Below are positions 13,405-22,770 of a stretch of DNA of 64,000 nt, in pieces (the first letter of the stretch is position 1; the number at the start of each line of letters is the position of its first letter). The position numbers and the translations under genes were made by a program. Location: the NCBI GenBank assembly GCA_036725345.1, contig DAIMEJ010000007.1, positions 62,001 to 126,000 of the forward strand, given 5' to 3'. This stretch comes from JAPLJU01 sp036725345 (GTDB lineage: Bacteria > Desulfobacterota > Syntrophia > Syntrophales > UBA2192). The notes under the pieces are model-generated. The model ran no database searches. It saw nothing but the letters and a program-made list of their open reading frames with translations, and had not been told where the DNA came from.

Positions 13405-15942
13405 ATGAAGAAGATGAGGAGATTTCTGGTTGGTCTTTATTCAGCGCTCTTTTTAATCTGCGCCGCCACAGTGCCTTGCGCTGCCGCGAAGGTCACGAAC
13501 CCCTTCTACAGTTTTCAGGTTGCCGCTTACCCGACGGCCCAGGAGGCGGAAGCCCATGTCAAGGCCCTGCACGGCAAAGGATTTGAGACCTTCTATGTCA
13601 AGGCCCTCGTGTCGGGGAAGATCTGGTATCGCGTCTGTATGGGGCAGTACGCCACCTCCCGGGAGGCCCAGCGGGATGCGGAACTGCTCAGGAAGCGCGG
13701 CGTGGTGAAAGAGTATCATCTCCGCAAGGTCCAGCGATTCGAGGTTCTGGGCGCGCCGTCCGCCCCGGCCGTGAAGGCGCGAAAGGAAGAACCCAAGGCA
13801 AAGAAGGATGTCAGGGCCGGGAAGGAAACGCCTCCGCCGACCGAAAAGGGGGTCACTGCGCCGGCTGAACAAAAAAGCCCGCCGACGCCCGAATCCCGGG
13901 AGACACCGGGGCAGGAGAAAGTGGGGGCGATATCGCTTGCGGTTCCACCGGAGCGGGAGGACCGGGGGGAAATCGTGGAGCCGAAAACACCCCTCTCACC
14001 CTATGAAAGCGCGGAGATCGACCTGAAGGCGGGGCGGTATGAGGAGGCGGCCCATAAATTCGAGGAGATGAACCGGAAGGGTCAGGTGTACGAGAGCAAC
14101 CGCGAAGCCGTTCTTCGCGGACTGGCCGATGCCTGCTACTTTCAGGGCGAACAGGGAAGCGGCGTCGCCCTTGAGAAGGCCATCGAAAATTACGAGAAAC
14201 TGCTGTCGGCCTATCCACAGCATAAGGATAGCAATGCGAATGCCCACCTGAGGCTGGCCCGGTCCTATCTCATCCTCAACCGTCACGCCGAGGCGTACAG
14301 GGAATTTGAAAATCTTTACTCGAAATACCCGGACTCCCCACACGTCCCGGAAGCGACTTTTGCCACGGGGGTGACCCTCTACAGGCTCGGCAAGTATCCT
14401 CAGGCCATCGAGCGTTTCAAGGAGTACCTGCAAAAGAACCCCGACGGGGACTATGTAAAGCACGCCTATTTCTGGATTGCCGATTGTTACAGCCAGATCA
14501 AGGACATGGACCAGGCCGAGGTCTGGTACCGCGACGGTCTGAGGCGTTTTCCCGATCATAGCGATCTGCCGAAAGACGTCATGGTCCATCTGGGGATGCA
14601 TTTTTTCCGAAACCATCATTTCAGCGAAGCGGCGGATACCTATTTTCGCTACGTCAATCTCTATCCCGACGGCCCCTTTCAAAAAGAAGTCCTCTTTATG
14701 ATCGGGCGCTGCCTGACGGAGATGGACCAGCTCCCGGCGGCGCTCAAGGTGTACAGCATGCTGATCGAGAAATACCCCGGGAGCAGGGAGGCGCAGGAGT
14801 GCACCATGATCATGGCCAACATCGCCGTCAGGAAACCGGACCTCAAATTCCCGGTGGCCATGCTGGGTGAGGAAAACGTGCGGGACCCCGTCAGTACCTA
14901 CGACGATCTGCTCAGGAAATCGCCGCAGCCGGACGTGGAAGAGGCGCTGCTCTTCCAGAAGGGATACGCCCTGGCCCAGCATGGCAGGCACAAGGAGGCC
15001 TTCGACACCTTCGACACGATCATGCAGCGGTTCCCGAGAGGAAAGTTCAAGCCGGCTACGATTGAGAATCTCCGGAAAAACGCGGAAATTCTGGTGGACA
15101 GTTACTATGTCCGGGGGGATTACCTGGCCGTCTCGGACATCTACTTCCGGATCTACGCAAACGGCGTCGCGAAGGGGTACGATGCCATGACGGGTTTCAA
15201 GATGGCGGAGAGCCTCAGGCGGACCGGCCTCTATGCGCAAGCGATGCCGTTCTTCAATGACCTGATGAAACGATCGGAAAAGAAACTGCAGGCGAGCATC
15301 CTGATTTCCATGGCCGAGATTAAATATCACGAGGGGAAACACGGGGACGCCGAAGCGATCCTTCAGTCGATGCTGAAGGGATTCCCCGGCGCGGAGCAGA
15401 GGGAGCAGGTGCGGGCGCGAAGAATCCTTGCCGATGTCTATGCCCGAAAGGGCCTGAACGGAAAAGCCGTTTCCCTCTACGAAGAAGTGACGAAGTCCGG
15501 GCTGGTTCCGGAGGACCCCGCCGTCTTCTACCGCAACTACGGCCACGCTTTGAAGGATACGAAGGCCTGTCCGGCGGCCATCGGCTTCTATCAGACGGCC
15601 ATCAAGCATTATCAAGGGGACCGCGAGCGATATCCCGTCGAGGTGGCCTCGGAATCCTACACGGGTCTGGGGGACTGCCTCATGACGGAGAAGAATTACG
15701 CCCAGGCCGTCTCGGCGTACCGCAAGTCGCTGGAGGCGGACCCCGACGGCAGGCAGAGTCTGTGGACGCTGTACCAGATGGGAAAAGGATATCTTGCCTT
15801 GAACGACGAACCGTCGGCGAACCGGGTTTTTTCCGAATTGAAACTGAAGGGCGGTGAAGCATTCTGGGCCGGGCTCGCCGATTTTTCCGTTCAGGATCGC
15901 CAGTGGTCCGGAACATACAGGAAGTATGCGCGACAGCCTTAG
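13405..15942 (+). CDS. Exported SPOR-domain and TPR-repeat protein
   Basis: An 845-residue protein with a signal peptide (MKKMRRFLVGLY, hydrophobic core, ending CAAA), so periplasmic or envelope-bound. Residues about 30-100 form a SPOR domain (FYSFQVAAYPTAQEAEAHV, then YRVCMGQYATSREAQ), a fold that binds denuded septal peptidoglycan. A charged, proline-rich linker (about 115-195) leads to a long TPR array (about 200-840; for example AYREFENLYSKYPDSPHV, IERFKEYLQKNPDGDYV). The ATG at 13405 was chosen for the signal peptide, the GGGGGGCAGG just before it and the sigma-54 promoter upstream. It is cotranscribed with a kinase and regulator, so a role in anchoring or sensing flagellar assembly in the wall is likely; this is inference. 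Confidence 0.85.
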   Translation: MKKMRRFLVGLYSALFLICAATVPCAAAKVTNPFYSFQVAAYPTAQEAEAHVKALHGKGFETFYVKALVSGKIWYRVCMGQYATSREAQRDAELLRKRGVVKEYHLRKVQRFEVLGAPSAPAVKARKEEPKAKKDVRAGKETPPPTEKGVTAPAEQKSPPTPESRETPGQEKVGAISLAVPPEREDRGEIVEPKTPLSPYESAEIDLKAGRYEEAAHKFEEMNRKGQVYESNREAVLRGLADACYFQGEQGSGVALEKAIENYEKLLSAYPQHKDSNANAHLRLARSYLILNRHAEAYREFENLYSKYPDSPHVPEATFATGVTLYRLGKYPQAIERFKEYLQKNPDGDYVKHAYFWIADCYSQIKDMDQAEVWYRDGLRRFPDHSDLPKDVMVHLGMHFFRNHHFSEAADTYFRYVNLYPDGPFQKEVLFMIGRCLTEMDQLPAALKVYSMLIEKYPGSREAQECTMIMANIAVRKPDLKFPVAMLGEENVRDPVSTYDDLLRKSPQPDVEEALLFQKGYALAQHGRHKEAFDTFDTIMQRFPRGKFKPATIENLRKNAEILVDSYYVRGDYLAVSDIYFRIYANGVAKGYDAMTGFKMAESLRRTGLYAQAMPFFNDLMKRSEKKLQASILISMAEIKYHEGKHGDAEAILQSMLKGFPGAEQREQVRARRILADVYARKGLNGKAVSLYEEVTKSGLVPEDPAVFYRNYGHALKDTKACPAAIGFYQTAIKHYQGDRERYPVEVASESYTGLGDCLMTEKNYAQAVSAYRKSLEADPDGRQSLWTLYQMGKGYLALNDEPSANRVFSELKLKGGEAFWAGLADFSVQDRQWSGTYRKYARQP

Positions 15943-17245
15943 CCCGGGAACGGAGAATATTCGGTTGGATAAAGTCACGACCCTGAAGCGGTCCTTTGAG
16001 GACTTCAATCTGGTGACCCGAAAGCTCCAGGAGGCTTTTGCCAGTCTGGAGCTGAAATTTGAGGGCATTAACCGGGAACTCGAGGACAAGAACGTCCGGC
16101 TCGAAAAGGCCGTCGAGGAAAAGGAACGGGTCAAGAACTACCTGCAGAGCATTCTCGAGAGCCTGACGACGGGTGTCGTTGTCACGGACCGCGATGACCG
16201 GATCACACTGATGAACCCCTGCGCGGAACTTTTCTGCGGCGTCGAACAGCAGACGATGCAGGGGAGGCCTGTGGGCGCCCTGCTTCGGGGCATGGCATCG
16301 AAAACGGCGAAGACCGGGCGGCGCAGGACGGTGATCGGCGAGCCGGGGCGGAAAATGCGGATTCGCGGTAGGACCATCGAAGTCCTGGATGCTGCCGTCA
16401 GAACGGCGAGCGACGAGATCATCGGATCCGTCTATATCCTGAGGGACATCACGGCCGTTGAGAAACTCGAGGAAATGGCCAAGCGCACGGAGAAGCTCAC
16501 CGCCCTCGGGGAACTGGCGGCCAATGTCGCCCATGAGATTAGAAACCCCCTGGGTTCGATTGAACTCTTCGCATCCCTTCTGATGAAGGATCTCAAGGAT
16601 CGCCGAAGTCGGGACAGGGTTTCCCAGATCATCTCTTCCGTGAGAAACGTGGACAACAAGCTCTCCAACCTCCTGCTCTTCACGAAAAAAAGAGAACCCC
16701 GGATGATGGAGGTGGATCTACACGGCATTCTCGAGGAGGTCATCACGTTCTGCGGGGAGATTGTCGCGCAGGAAGGTATCTCCCTGTCGGCACGGTATGC
16801 CCGGGGGCCTGCCCGCGTTCAGGGGGATGCCGAAATGCTGAAGCAGGTTTTTCTGAACGTCATTCTCAACGCCTTCCAGGCCATGCCCGGCGGCGGCGTG
16901 CTGGAGATTGAAACCAAGATGATCGAAGCCGCTGAAAGCCATCCCGGCCTGAGTTCCCTCGTCGATATCCGTTTTTCCGACACCGGCGTCGGCATCCCCG
17001 CCGAGTATCTTGCGAAGATCTTCGATCCCTTTTTCAGCACGAGGGAGAAGGGTTCGGGTCTGGGACTCGCCATCGTGCACAGCATCATCGACATGCACGG
17101 CGGATCCATCGATGTGGAGTCCCGTGAAGGAGAGGGAACCTGCGTCGGCATCATGCTCCCCCTCGCCGACAGGCCGCTCCGGGCGAAACGACAAGGACAG
17201 GCCCCGTCCGAAGGCCGGAACAGAAAAGCGTCGATGAGAGGTTGA
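15926..17245 (+). CDS. PAS-domain sensor histidine kinase (FlrB/FleS-like)
   Basis: About 439 residues with no membrane segment, so cytoplasmic. An N-terminal coiled coil (about 10-70) is followed by a PAS domain (about 70-190: SILESLTTGVVVTDRDDRIT), the phosphoacceptor helix (NVAHEIRNPLGSIELFA) and an HATPase domain with the N box (VILNAFQAM), G1 (DTGVGIP), the F box (FDPFFSTREKGSGLGL) and G2. It should phosphorylate the regulator encoded next. The ATG at 15926 overlaps the TPR gene by 17 bases. The order kinase, NtrC-type regulator, flgB matches FleS-FleR/FlrB-FlrC systems that time hook-basal body genes; the specific name is by context. Confidence 0.9.
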   Translation: MRDSLSPGTENIRLDKVTTLKRSFEDFNLVTRKLQEAFASLELKFEGINRELEDKNVRLEKAVEEKERVKNYLQSILESLTTGVVVTDRDDRITLMNPCAELFCGVEQQTMQGRPVGALLRGMASKTAKTGRRRTVIGEPGRKMRIRGRTIEVLDAAVRTASDEIIGSVYILRDITAVEKLEEMAKRTEKLTALGELAANVAHEIRNPLGSIELFASLLMKDLKDRRSRDRVSQIISSVRNVDNKLSNLLLFTKKREPRMMEVDLHGILEEVITFCGEIVAQEGISLSARYARGPARVQGDAEMLKQVFLNVILNAFQAMPGGGVLEIETKMIEAAESHPGLSSLVDIRFSDTGVGIPAEYLAKIFDPFFSTREKGSGLGLAIVHSIIDMHGGSIDVESREGEGTCVGIMLPLADRPLRAKRQGQAPSEGRNRKASMRG

Positions 17246-17254
17246 TCACCCCGG

Positions 17255-18649
17255 ATGAAAAGAAAACCCATTTTAGTTGTCGATGACGATCCCTCCATGC
17301 GGATGGCCCTCACGGAGTCCCTGGTCAGCTGCGGCCACGACGTGGAAACCGCCAATGACGGCGCGGATGCCATGGGAAAGTTCAGGAAAGGCGTATTCGA
17401 GATGGTGATCACCGACATCCGCATGCCGAAAATGAACGGTATCGATGTCCTGAAAGGCATCAAGACTGTCTCCCCCGAGACGCCTGTCATCGTCATAACG
17501 GCCTACGGAACCGTCAACACCGCCGTGGAAGCGATGAAAGAAGGGGCCGCGGATTTCATCATGAAGCCCTTTTCGCTGGACGATCTGGAGCTGGTCGTGA
17601 AGAACGTCCTCGACACATCCGCCCATCCTGCCGAGGACGGAGAGACCGTGCCGCGCCCCGGCGGGGAAAGAGAGATCTTCACGAGGGACGCGAAGATACA
17701 ATCCATTCTGGAGCTCCTGAAAAGCGTCGCCAAGAGCCGCTCCAGCGTTCTCATTCAGGGAGACAGCGGCACGGGCAAGGAACTGCTCGCCCGCTACATT
17801 CACCGGGAGAGCCCCCGGCGCAACAGACCCTTCGTGGCGGTCAACTGCGCCGCCATCCCGGCCAACCTCCTCGAAAGCGAGATGTTCGGGTACGAAAAAG
17901 GCGCCTTCACGGGCGCCGCGCTAAGACGTGTCGGGAAGTTTGAGCTTGCGGACGGGGGGACCCTGCTGCTCGATGAAATCAGCGAGATGGACATGCAGCT
18001 TCAGGCGAAGCTTTTACGGGCGATCCAGGAATCGGAAATAGACCGGCTCGGCGGCAAGGGACCCGTGTCCGTGGATGTGCGCATCATCGCGACGACCAAT
18101 GCCGATTTGAAGAAACGGATCGCCGATAAGACCTTCCGCGAAGACCTCTTCTACCGGCTCAACGTGATCCCCGTCAAGATTCCGCCGCTGCGTGAGCGCA
18201 GGGGGGACATCCTTTTTCTGGCCGAACATTTTCTCGAGAAATTCAGCGGGCTCGCAGGCAGAAAAAAGCCGCATCTGGCCGAGGAGAGCCTCGCCGTTCT
18301 GGAGGGGTACCCCTGGCCCGGTAACGTCCGGGAACTTGAAAATGTCATCGAAAGGGCTGTCCTCATCTGCAAAGACGATCAGGTTTTCCCTGAACATCTC
18401 TTCATGGGGGAAGTCGATGGGGAACCGGCGGTCCTGGAGACACCGGACAAATCCTCGGGGGCGTCCCGCCCCGGCGAAGTCCCGACACTCCGGGAGATGG
18501 AAAAGGCCCTCATCTTCGACACCCTCAAGAAAGCGAAGGGCAATAAAACAAGGGCCTCTCAGCTCCTGGGCATCTCCGTCCGCACCATGCGAAACAAACT
18601 CAACGAGTACAAGCTTGACATCGCGGAAACCGACTCCTCACCCACCTAA
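17255..18649 (+). CDS. Sigma-54-dependent flagellar response regulator (FlrC/FleR-like)
   Basis: 464 residues: a receiver (VITDIRMPKMNG), an AAA+ domain with GDSGTGKEL, YEKGAFTGA and WPGNVRELENV, and a Fis-type helix-turn-helix (NKTRASQLLGISVRTMRNKL). All parts needed for sigma-54 activation are intact. It lies nine bases after the kinase, its likely partner, and directly before the sigma-54 promoter of flgB. It is the best candidate to drive the five -24/-12 promoters of this window, including that of its own operon, giving positive feedback. The other regulator at 11723 shares its architecture, and division of labour between them cannot be read from sequence. Confidence 0.92.
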   Translation: MKRKPILVVDDDPSMRMALTESLVSCGHDVETANDGADAMGKFRKGVFEMVITDIRMPKMNGIDVLKGIKTVSPETPVIVITAYGTVNTAVEAMKEGAADFIMKPFSLDDLELVVKNVLDTSAHPAEDGETVPRPGGEREIFTRDAKIQSILELLKSVAKSRSSVLIQGDSGTGKELLARYIHRESPRRNRPFVAVNCAAIPANLLESEMFGYEKGAFTGAALRRVGKFELADGGTLLLDEISEMDMQLQAKLLRAIQESEIDRLGGKGPVSVDVRIIATTNADLKKRIADKTFREDLFYRLNVIPVKIPPLRERRGDILFLAEHFLEKFSGLAGRKKPHLAEESLAVLEGYPWPGNVRELENVIERAVLICKDDQVFPEHLFMGEVDGEPAVLETPDKSSGASRPGEVPTLREMEKALIFDTLKKAKGNKTRASQLLGISVRTMRNKLNEYKLDIAETDSSPT

Positions 18650-18676
18650 ACCCTCCCTTTTTTTCGACTTTTTTAT

Positions 18677-18692
18677 TGGCACATGCCTTGCA
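18677..18692 (+). promoter_or_regulatory. Sigma-54 promoter of the flgB operon
   Basis: TGGCAC-ATGCC-TTGCA, a perfect match to the -24/-12 consensus with GG and GC ten bases apart. Predicted start near 18703 gives a leader of about 120 bases before flgB. Confidence 0.92.
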
Positions 18693-18822
18693 ACGTCTCA
18701 TTAGGGCGGACTGCGCCGGCGGTATACCCCTTCCGTCGGGCAGACGCGGAGAAGGAGATTCCAGTTTTTAACTGCTTGTAAAAACACGTTTTTTCGGGGC
18801 AGACGCCCTGGAGGAGCTTGAA

Positions 18823-19194
18823 ATGAAGGCCCTGTTCGGGAAGACCGTAGATATGCTGTCCGACATGCTCGATCTGCACACCAGGCGGCATAAAGTTCTG
18901 ACTTCCAACATCGCCAATATCGACACGCCGGACTACGAACCCAAGGACCTGGATTTCGAAAAAGCCCTCCAGGGGGCATCGGCATCCAGGATCGCGTTGA
19001 CGAAAACGGATGAAAAACATCTCCCCGCAGCTGTTTCGGGAAAGGATTTCAGCGTGGTCACGACGGGCCGGAACGTGTCGCTTGACAAGGAAATGGTGAA
19101 CCTGGCCGAAAACCACCTCATGTACAACACGGCGGTGGAGCTTCTCGTCAGAAAATTCAAGAGTCTCAACAGCGTCATCAAGGAGGCCAAATAA
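18823..19194 (+). CDS. flgB: Flagellar proximal rod protein FlgB
   Basis: A 123-residue rod subunit exported through the flagellar type III system and placed next to the MS ring. It has the rod-hook N-terminal motif in modified form (RHKVLTSNIANIDTPDYEPKDLDF) and a C-terminal helix (MVNLAENHLMYNTAVELLVRKF) of the family. Length is close to that of the usual FlgB. It is the first gene of the sigma-54-driven basal body operon and its stop overlaps the flgC start by one base (TAATG). Confidence 0.95.
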   Translation: MKALFGKTVDMLSDMLDLHTRRHKVLTSNIANIDTPDYEPKDLDFEKALQGASASRIALTKTDEKHLPAAVSGKDFSVVTTGRNVSLDKEMVNLAENHLMYNTAVELLVRKFKSLNSVIKEAK

Positions 19195-19619
19195 TGGATT
19201 TTTTCACGTCATTCAAGATCTGCGGTTCGGGACTCGAAGCCCAGAGGGCCAAGATGGACGTCGTGGTATCCAACCTGGCGAACGTCAACACCACAAAGAC
19301 CCCGGAGGGCGGGCCCTATAAGCGCAAGGTGATCGTGCTCACGGCCGAGGCACTGAGTGAGAGTTTTGACTCCAGACTCAGGGATGCGCTCAAAAAGGTC
19401 CAGGTGGAGTCCGTGGTGGAAGAACAGGAAGGTCTCAGGCAGGTTTACGACCCGAACCATCCCCACGCCAACGAGGAGGGTTTTGTGGCTTACCCGAACG
19501 TCAACGTCGTGTCCGAGATGGCCGACATGATCACGGCCAGCCGTGCCTACGAGGCGTCGGTCACGGCCTTCGACGCCACCAAAAACATGGCCCTCAAAAC
19601 CCTGGACATCGGAAAGTAG
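19194..19619 (+). CDS. flgC: Flagellar proximal rod protein FlgC
   Basis: A 141-residue rod subunit. The N-terminal helix carries SGLEAQRAKMDVVVSNLANV followed by NT, and the C-terminus has the family segment YPNVNVVSEMADMITASRAYE. Assembly partner of FlgB, FlgF and FliE in the rod. The one-base overlap with flgB suggests translational coupling. Confidence 0.96.
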   Translation: MDFFTSFKICGSGLEAQRAKMDVVVSNLANVNTTKTPEGGPYKRKVIVLTAEALSESFDSRLRDALKKVQVESVVEEQEGLRQVYDPNHPHANEEGFVAYPNVNVVSEMADMITASRAYEASVTAFDATKNMALKTLDIGK

Positions 19620-19681
19620 TCCCTTCTGAGGGAGCAGGAATGGATCAAGGCGGAAACGAATCTGCGCGGAGGTGATTGAAC

Positions 19682-19984
19682 GTGAAACCCACAGCCGTCC
19701 GGGGCGAATGGATAGCCCCCGAATCGACCCTCAGGAAGCCCGCCGGTGAACCGGCGACATCAAAGGAATCGTTTGGAAAGGCCCTCACGGATGCGCTGAA
19801 GGATGTCAACCGGCTTCAGCTCGATGCCGACCAGGCGATCCGGAACCTCGAGGTTGGACAGACCGGAAGCCTTCACGAGGCCATGATCGCGCTGGAGAAG
19901 GCGGACATTTCCTTCAGGGCCATGATGCAGGTCCGGAACAAGATCCTCGATGCCTATCAGGAGATCATGCGGATGCAGGTCTGA
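19682..19984 (+). CDS. fliE: Flagellar MS ring-rod junction protein FliE
   Basis: A 100-residue protein linking the MS ring to the rod. The FliE C-terminal half is clear: LHEAMIALEKADISFRAMMQ, then VRNKILDAYQEIMRMQV. I chose GTG at 19682, which lies about nine bases after GGAGG; the TTG at 19676 is too close to that site. It sits between flgC and fliF, the usual order. Confidence 0.94.
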   Translation: MKPTAVRGEWIAPESTLRKPAGEPATSKESFGKALTDALKDVNRLQLDADQAIRNLEVGQTGSLHEAMIALEKADISFRAMMQVRNKILDAYQEIMRMQV

Positions 19985-20088
19985 GGCCGACTGCCGGGAT
20001 GAAAGGCGGCTTCAAGAAGGATGAAAATAGCCGCGGCGGCGAAAGGCCGGGGCTGCATGGTATACGTGAAGAAGGACGAAAATAGTTT

Positions 20089-21675
20089 ATGAATCCCCTA
20101 TCCCAGTTTGTGTCGCAGATTGCGAAAGGGTTCGGGGCGCTGCCGCCCGCCCGAAAACTGACGATCCTGGTGGCCGCGGCCGTGACGCTGCTCTCCATCG
20201 CGCTCGTCGTCTACCTCACCAATCAGGCGGAATACCGTGTCCTTTACTCCAACCTGACCAGCGAGGACGCGGGGACGATCGTCGCGAAGCTCAACGAAAA
20301 AAAGATATCCTACAAGCTCTCCCCCGCCGGGGACATCATCTCCGTTCCCGCCGAGAAGGTTTCCGAGGTGAGGCTCGATCTTGCCGCTTCGGGGCTTCCG
20401 AAGGGAGGCGGTGTGGGGTTTGAAATATTCGACACCAAGAATCTGGGCGTCACGGAATTCGTCCAGCAGCTCAACTACCAGCGGGCCTTGCAGGGCGAGC
20501 TCTCCAGGACCATCAACAGTCTCGATGAAATACAGTCGAGCCGCGTGCACATCGTCCTACCCAAGAAAGCCCTCTTCAGCGAAGACCAGAAGAAACCGAC
20601 CGCCTCGGTCATTCTCAAACTCAAATCCGGAAGGACCCTTCAGGAGCTGCAGATTCAGGGCATTGCCCACCTCGTGGCCAGCAGTATCGAAGGGCTGAAT
20701 CCCCAGGACGTCATGATCGTCGACGGAAGCGGAAAAGTTCTTTCCAGGATCACGGATCAATCCGACCTGTCGAAGATGTCCATAGCGCAGGTCGAGTACA
20801 AGCGGAACATCGAGAAGGATCTCGCCGCGCGAATCCAATCCATGCTTGAGAGGGTCGTCGGCGATGGAAAGGCCGTGGTGCGGCTCAATGCGGATCTCGA
20901 TTTTAGGATCATGGAGAAGACGGAGGAGATCTTCGATGCCGAGGAACCCGTCGTCCGCAGTATGCAGCGCGCACACGAGAAGGCGACGACGCCGGCGTCG
21001 TCGTTCGGCGGCGAGAGCACCGTGATTCCGACGACCAAACCCGGCGGTGCCGCAACGGCGCGGAGCCAGTCGAGCCGCGAGAAATCCGACGAGACCATCA
21101 ACTATGAGATCAGCAAAACGGTGAACAAAACGGTCATGCCGGTCGGCGATATCAAAAAACTCTCCATCGCCGTCCTGGTCGACGGCCTCTACACGAAGAA
21201 CGACAAGGGCGTGGAAGAGTACCAGGCGAGGTCCGACAAGGAGATGGCCGCCCTCGATGATCTCGTCAAGAAGGCGGCCGGTTTCGACACGAAGCGCGGC
21301 GACCAGGTGGTCGTGACGAACGTTCCCTTCAAGAAGGTCGACGCAGACACGGCGGGCTTCACCGAGAAGTCATGGGTGGACCGGTTCGTCGTTTTCATGC
21401 CGATCATCCGGCAGGTTGTCCTTTTGGCCGTCATCCTCCTCATCGTCTTTTTTGTCGCTCGGCCGGTTGTCAAGACGCTTGTCGCCAAGGGTCGGGAACA
21501 GGGGGGTTCCGTTCACGCCCATGCATCCGGCGGGCGCGAACTGGGGGGCGGACCGGCTCCGGCCACGCTGGGTCCGGGTGAGGGGAGAGACCTCACGGAA
21601 ACCGATGTGGTCAGGCAGATGGCCGGCAGCGACGCGAGAAAGTTCGCCGAGCTTTTGAGGACGTGGATAAAATAA
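20089..21675 (+). CDS. fliF: Flagellar MS-ring protein FliF
   Basis: A 528-residue inner membrane protein forming the MS ring. The first transmembrane segment is at about 25-43 (LTILVAAAVTLLSIALVVYL). The ring-building domains follow (YRVLYSNLTSEDAG, GGVGFEIFDTKNLGVTEF, RTINSLDEIQSSRVHIVLP). A second transmembrane segment lies at about 443-462 (VVLLAVILLIVFFVARPVV), and a C-terminal FliG-binding tail ends it (ETDVVRQMAGSDARKFAELL). The stop is directly followed by a hairpin repeat that separates it from fliG. Confidence 0.97.
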   Translation: MNPLSQFVSQIAKGFGALPPARKLTILVAAAVTLLSIALVVYLTNQAEYRVLYSNLTSEDAGTIVAKLNEKKISYKLSPAGDIISVPAEKVSEVRLDLAASGLPKGGGVGFEIFDTKNLGVTEFVQQLNYQRALQGELSRTINSLDEIQSSRVHIVLPKKALFSEDQKKPTASVILKLKSGRTLQELQIQGIAHLVASSIEGLNPQDVMIVDGSGKVLSRITDQSDLSKMSIAQVEYKRNIEKDLAARIQSMLERVVGDGKAVVRLNADLDFRIMEKTEEIFDAEEPVVRSMQRAHEKATTPASSFGGESTVIPTTKPGGAATARSQSSREKSDETINYEISKTVNKTVMPVGDIKKLSIAVLVDGLYTKNDKGVEEYQARSDKEMAALDDLVKKAAGFDTKRGDQVVVTNVPFKKVDADTAGFTEKSWVDRFVVFMPIIRQVVLLAVILLIVFFVARPVVKTLVAKGREQGGSVHAHASGGRELGGGPAPATLGPGEGRDLTETDVVRQMAGSDARKFAELLRTWIK

Positions 21676-21769
21676 ATAAAGGCGAATGGCTTTAGGCTCA
21701 GGGCTTAGGGTAAAGATCCCGGTTCCATCAGCCTTTTGCCCTGCGCCTTATGCCTTGCGCCCGTTTTGA
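21676..21769 (+). repeat. Quasi-periodic hairpin repeat, AAGGC family, copy 2
   Basis: The left arm (about 21681-21713, with GGCTTTAGGCTCAGGGCTTA) and right arm (about 21728-21761, with CTTTTGCCCTGCGCCTTATG) pair imperfectly over a short loop. The same unit type as the copy after ahbC at 3385-3475. It begins at the fliF stop and reaches to two bases before the fliG start, where no Shine-Dalgarno sequence is visible. Confidence 0.65.
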
Positions 21770-21771
21770 CT

Positions 21772-22770
21772 ATGACCAACGAAGAAAAAGCCGCCATTCT
21801 TCTCCTTCTGCTGGATGAGGAAATCGCCTCCCAGGTGATGAAGAACCTCACGAAAGCGGAGGTCCGCCGGATCGGGAAGCACATGGGCCGCATCACGAGC
21901 ATCTCCGCCAAGGAGGCTCAAGTCGTGGCCAAGGAGTTCTGTGATCTGGCCAAGGACAAGGGCGGCATATTCTCCGTCGGGATCAACCAGGCACGGAATA
22001 TCGTCTTGAAGGCCCTGGGTCCGGAAAGCGCCGGCGGGATGCTGAGCGACATGAAGACCGATGAAGACCCTCTCGACGAGATCCCCGCTTTTGAAAAACT
22101 CAAGGACATGGACCCCAAGCTTCTCATGGATTTTGCCCGCACGGAACACCCCCAGACCGTCGCGCTCATCCTGGCCCAGTTGAGGCCGGACCGGGCCGCC
22201 GACGTGCTCGATCAGCTCACGCCTGAAACCCAGCTCGAAGTGGTCCGGCGCATGGCCAGCCTGAAAAGCGTCCCCAGGGACGTCATTGAAGATGTCGCGA
22301 AAACGCTCGAGACGGAGGTCATGACGAATTCGACGGGACAAAAGGAAATCGGCGGGGTCCGCAAGATGGCGGAGATCCTGAAGAACATGAAGCGGGACAG
22401 TGAAAACAACATCATCAATGCCATCGACGGCGCGGACCCGGATCTGGCGGCCGAGATCCGGGGCATGATGTTAACCTTTGAGGATCTTCTGCAGATCGAC
22501 GACCGGGGAATGCAGGAGCTTTTGAAGGAACTGAGCAGCGAAGACCTCTCGCGGGCCCTCAAGGTGGTCGATGAAGAAGGGCGCGGGAAAATCTACCGGA
22601 ACATGTCCAAGCGCGGTGCCAACATGATCCGGGAGGAAATCGAGATGATGCCCCCGACGAGGCTCTCCGACGTCGAAAAAAGCCAGAGGACCATTCTCGA
22701 AATCGCGAAAAGGCTCGAATCGGAGGGTCGAATCCTCATCGTGAGCAGAGACGAGGACCAGTTTGTCTAA
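21772..22770 (+). CDS. fliG: Flagellar motor switch protein FliG
   Basis: A 332-residue C-ring protein that couples stator torque to rotation. Middle-domain motif EHPQTVALILAQL and the C-terminal torque helix (MMLTFEDLLQIDDRGMQELL, with charged residues) are present, ending MSKRGANMIREEIEM and a C-terminus of RDEDQFV. I used ATG at 21772 (MTNEEKAAILLLLLDEE); the earlier in-frame ATG at 21736 is inside the repeat. fliH overlaps its last codons. Confidence 0.97.
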   Translation: MTNEEKAAILLLLLDEEIASQVMKNLTKAEVRRIGKHMGRITSISAKEAQVVAKEFCDLAKDKGGIFSVGINQARNIVLKALGPESAGGMLSDMKTDEDPLDEIPAFEKLKDMDPKLLMDFARTEHPQTVALILAQLRPDRAADVLDQLTPETQLEVVRRMASLKSVPRDVIEDVAKTLETEVMTNSTGQKEIGGVRKMAEILKNMKRDSENNIINAIDGADPDLAAEIRGMMLTFEDLLQIDDRGMQELLKELSSEDLSRALKVVDEEGRGKIYRNMSKRGANMIREEIEMMPPTRLSDVEKSQRTILEIAKRLESEGRILIVSRDEDQFV

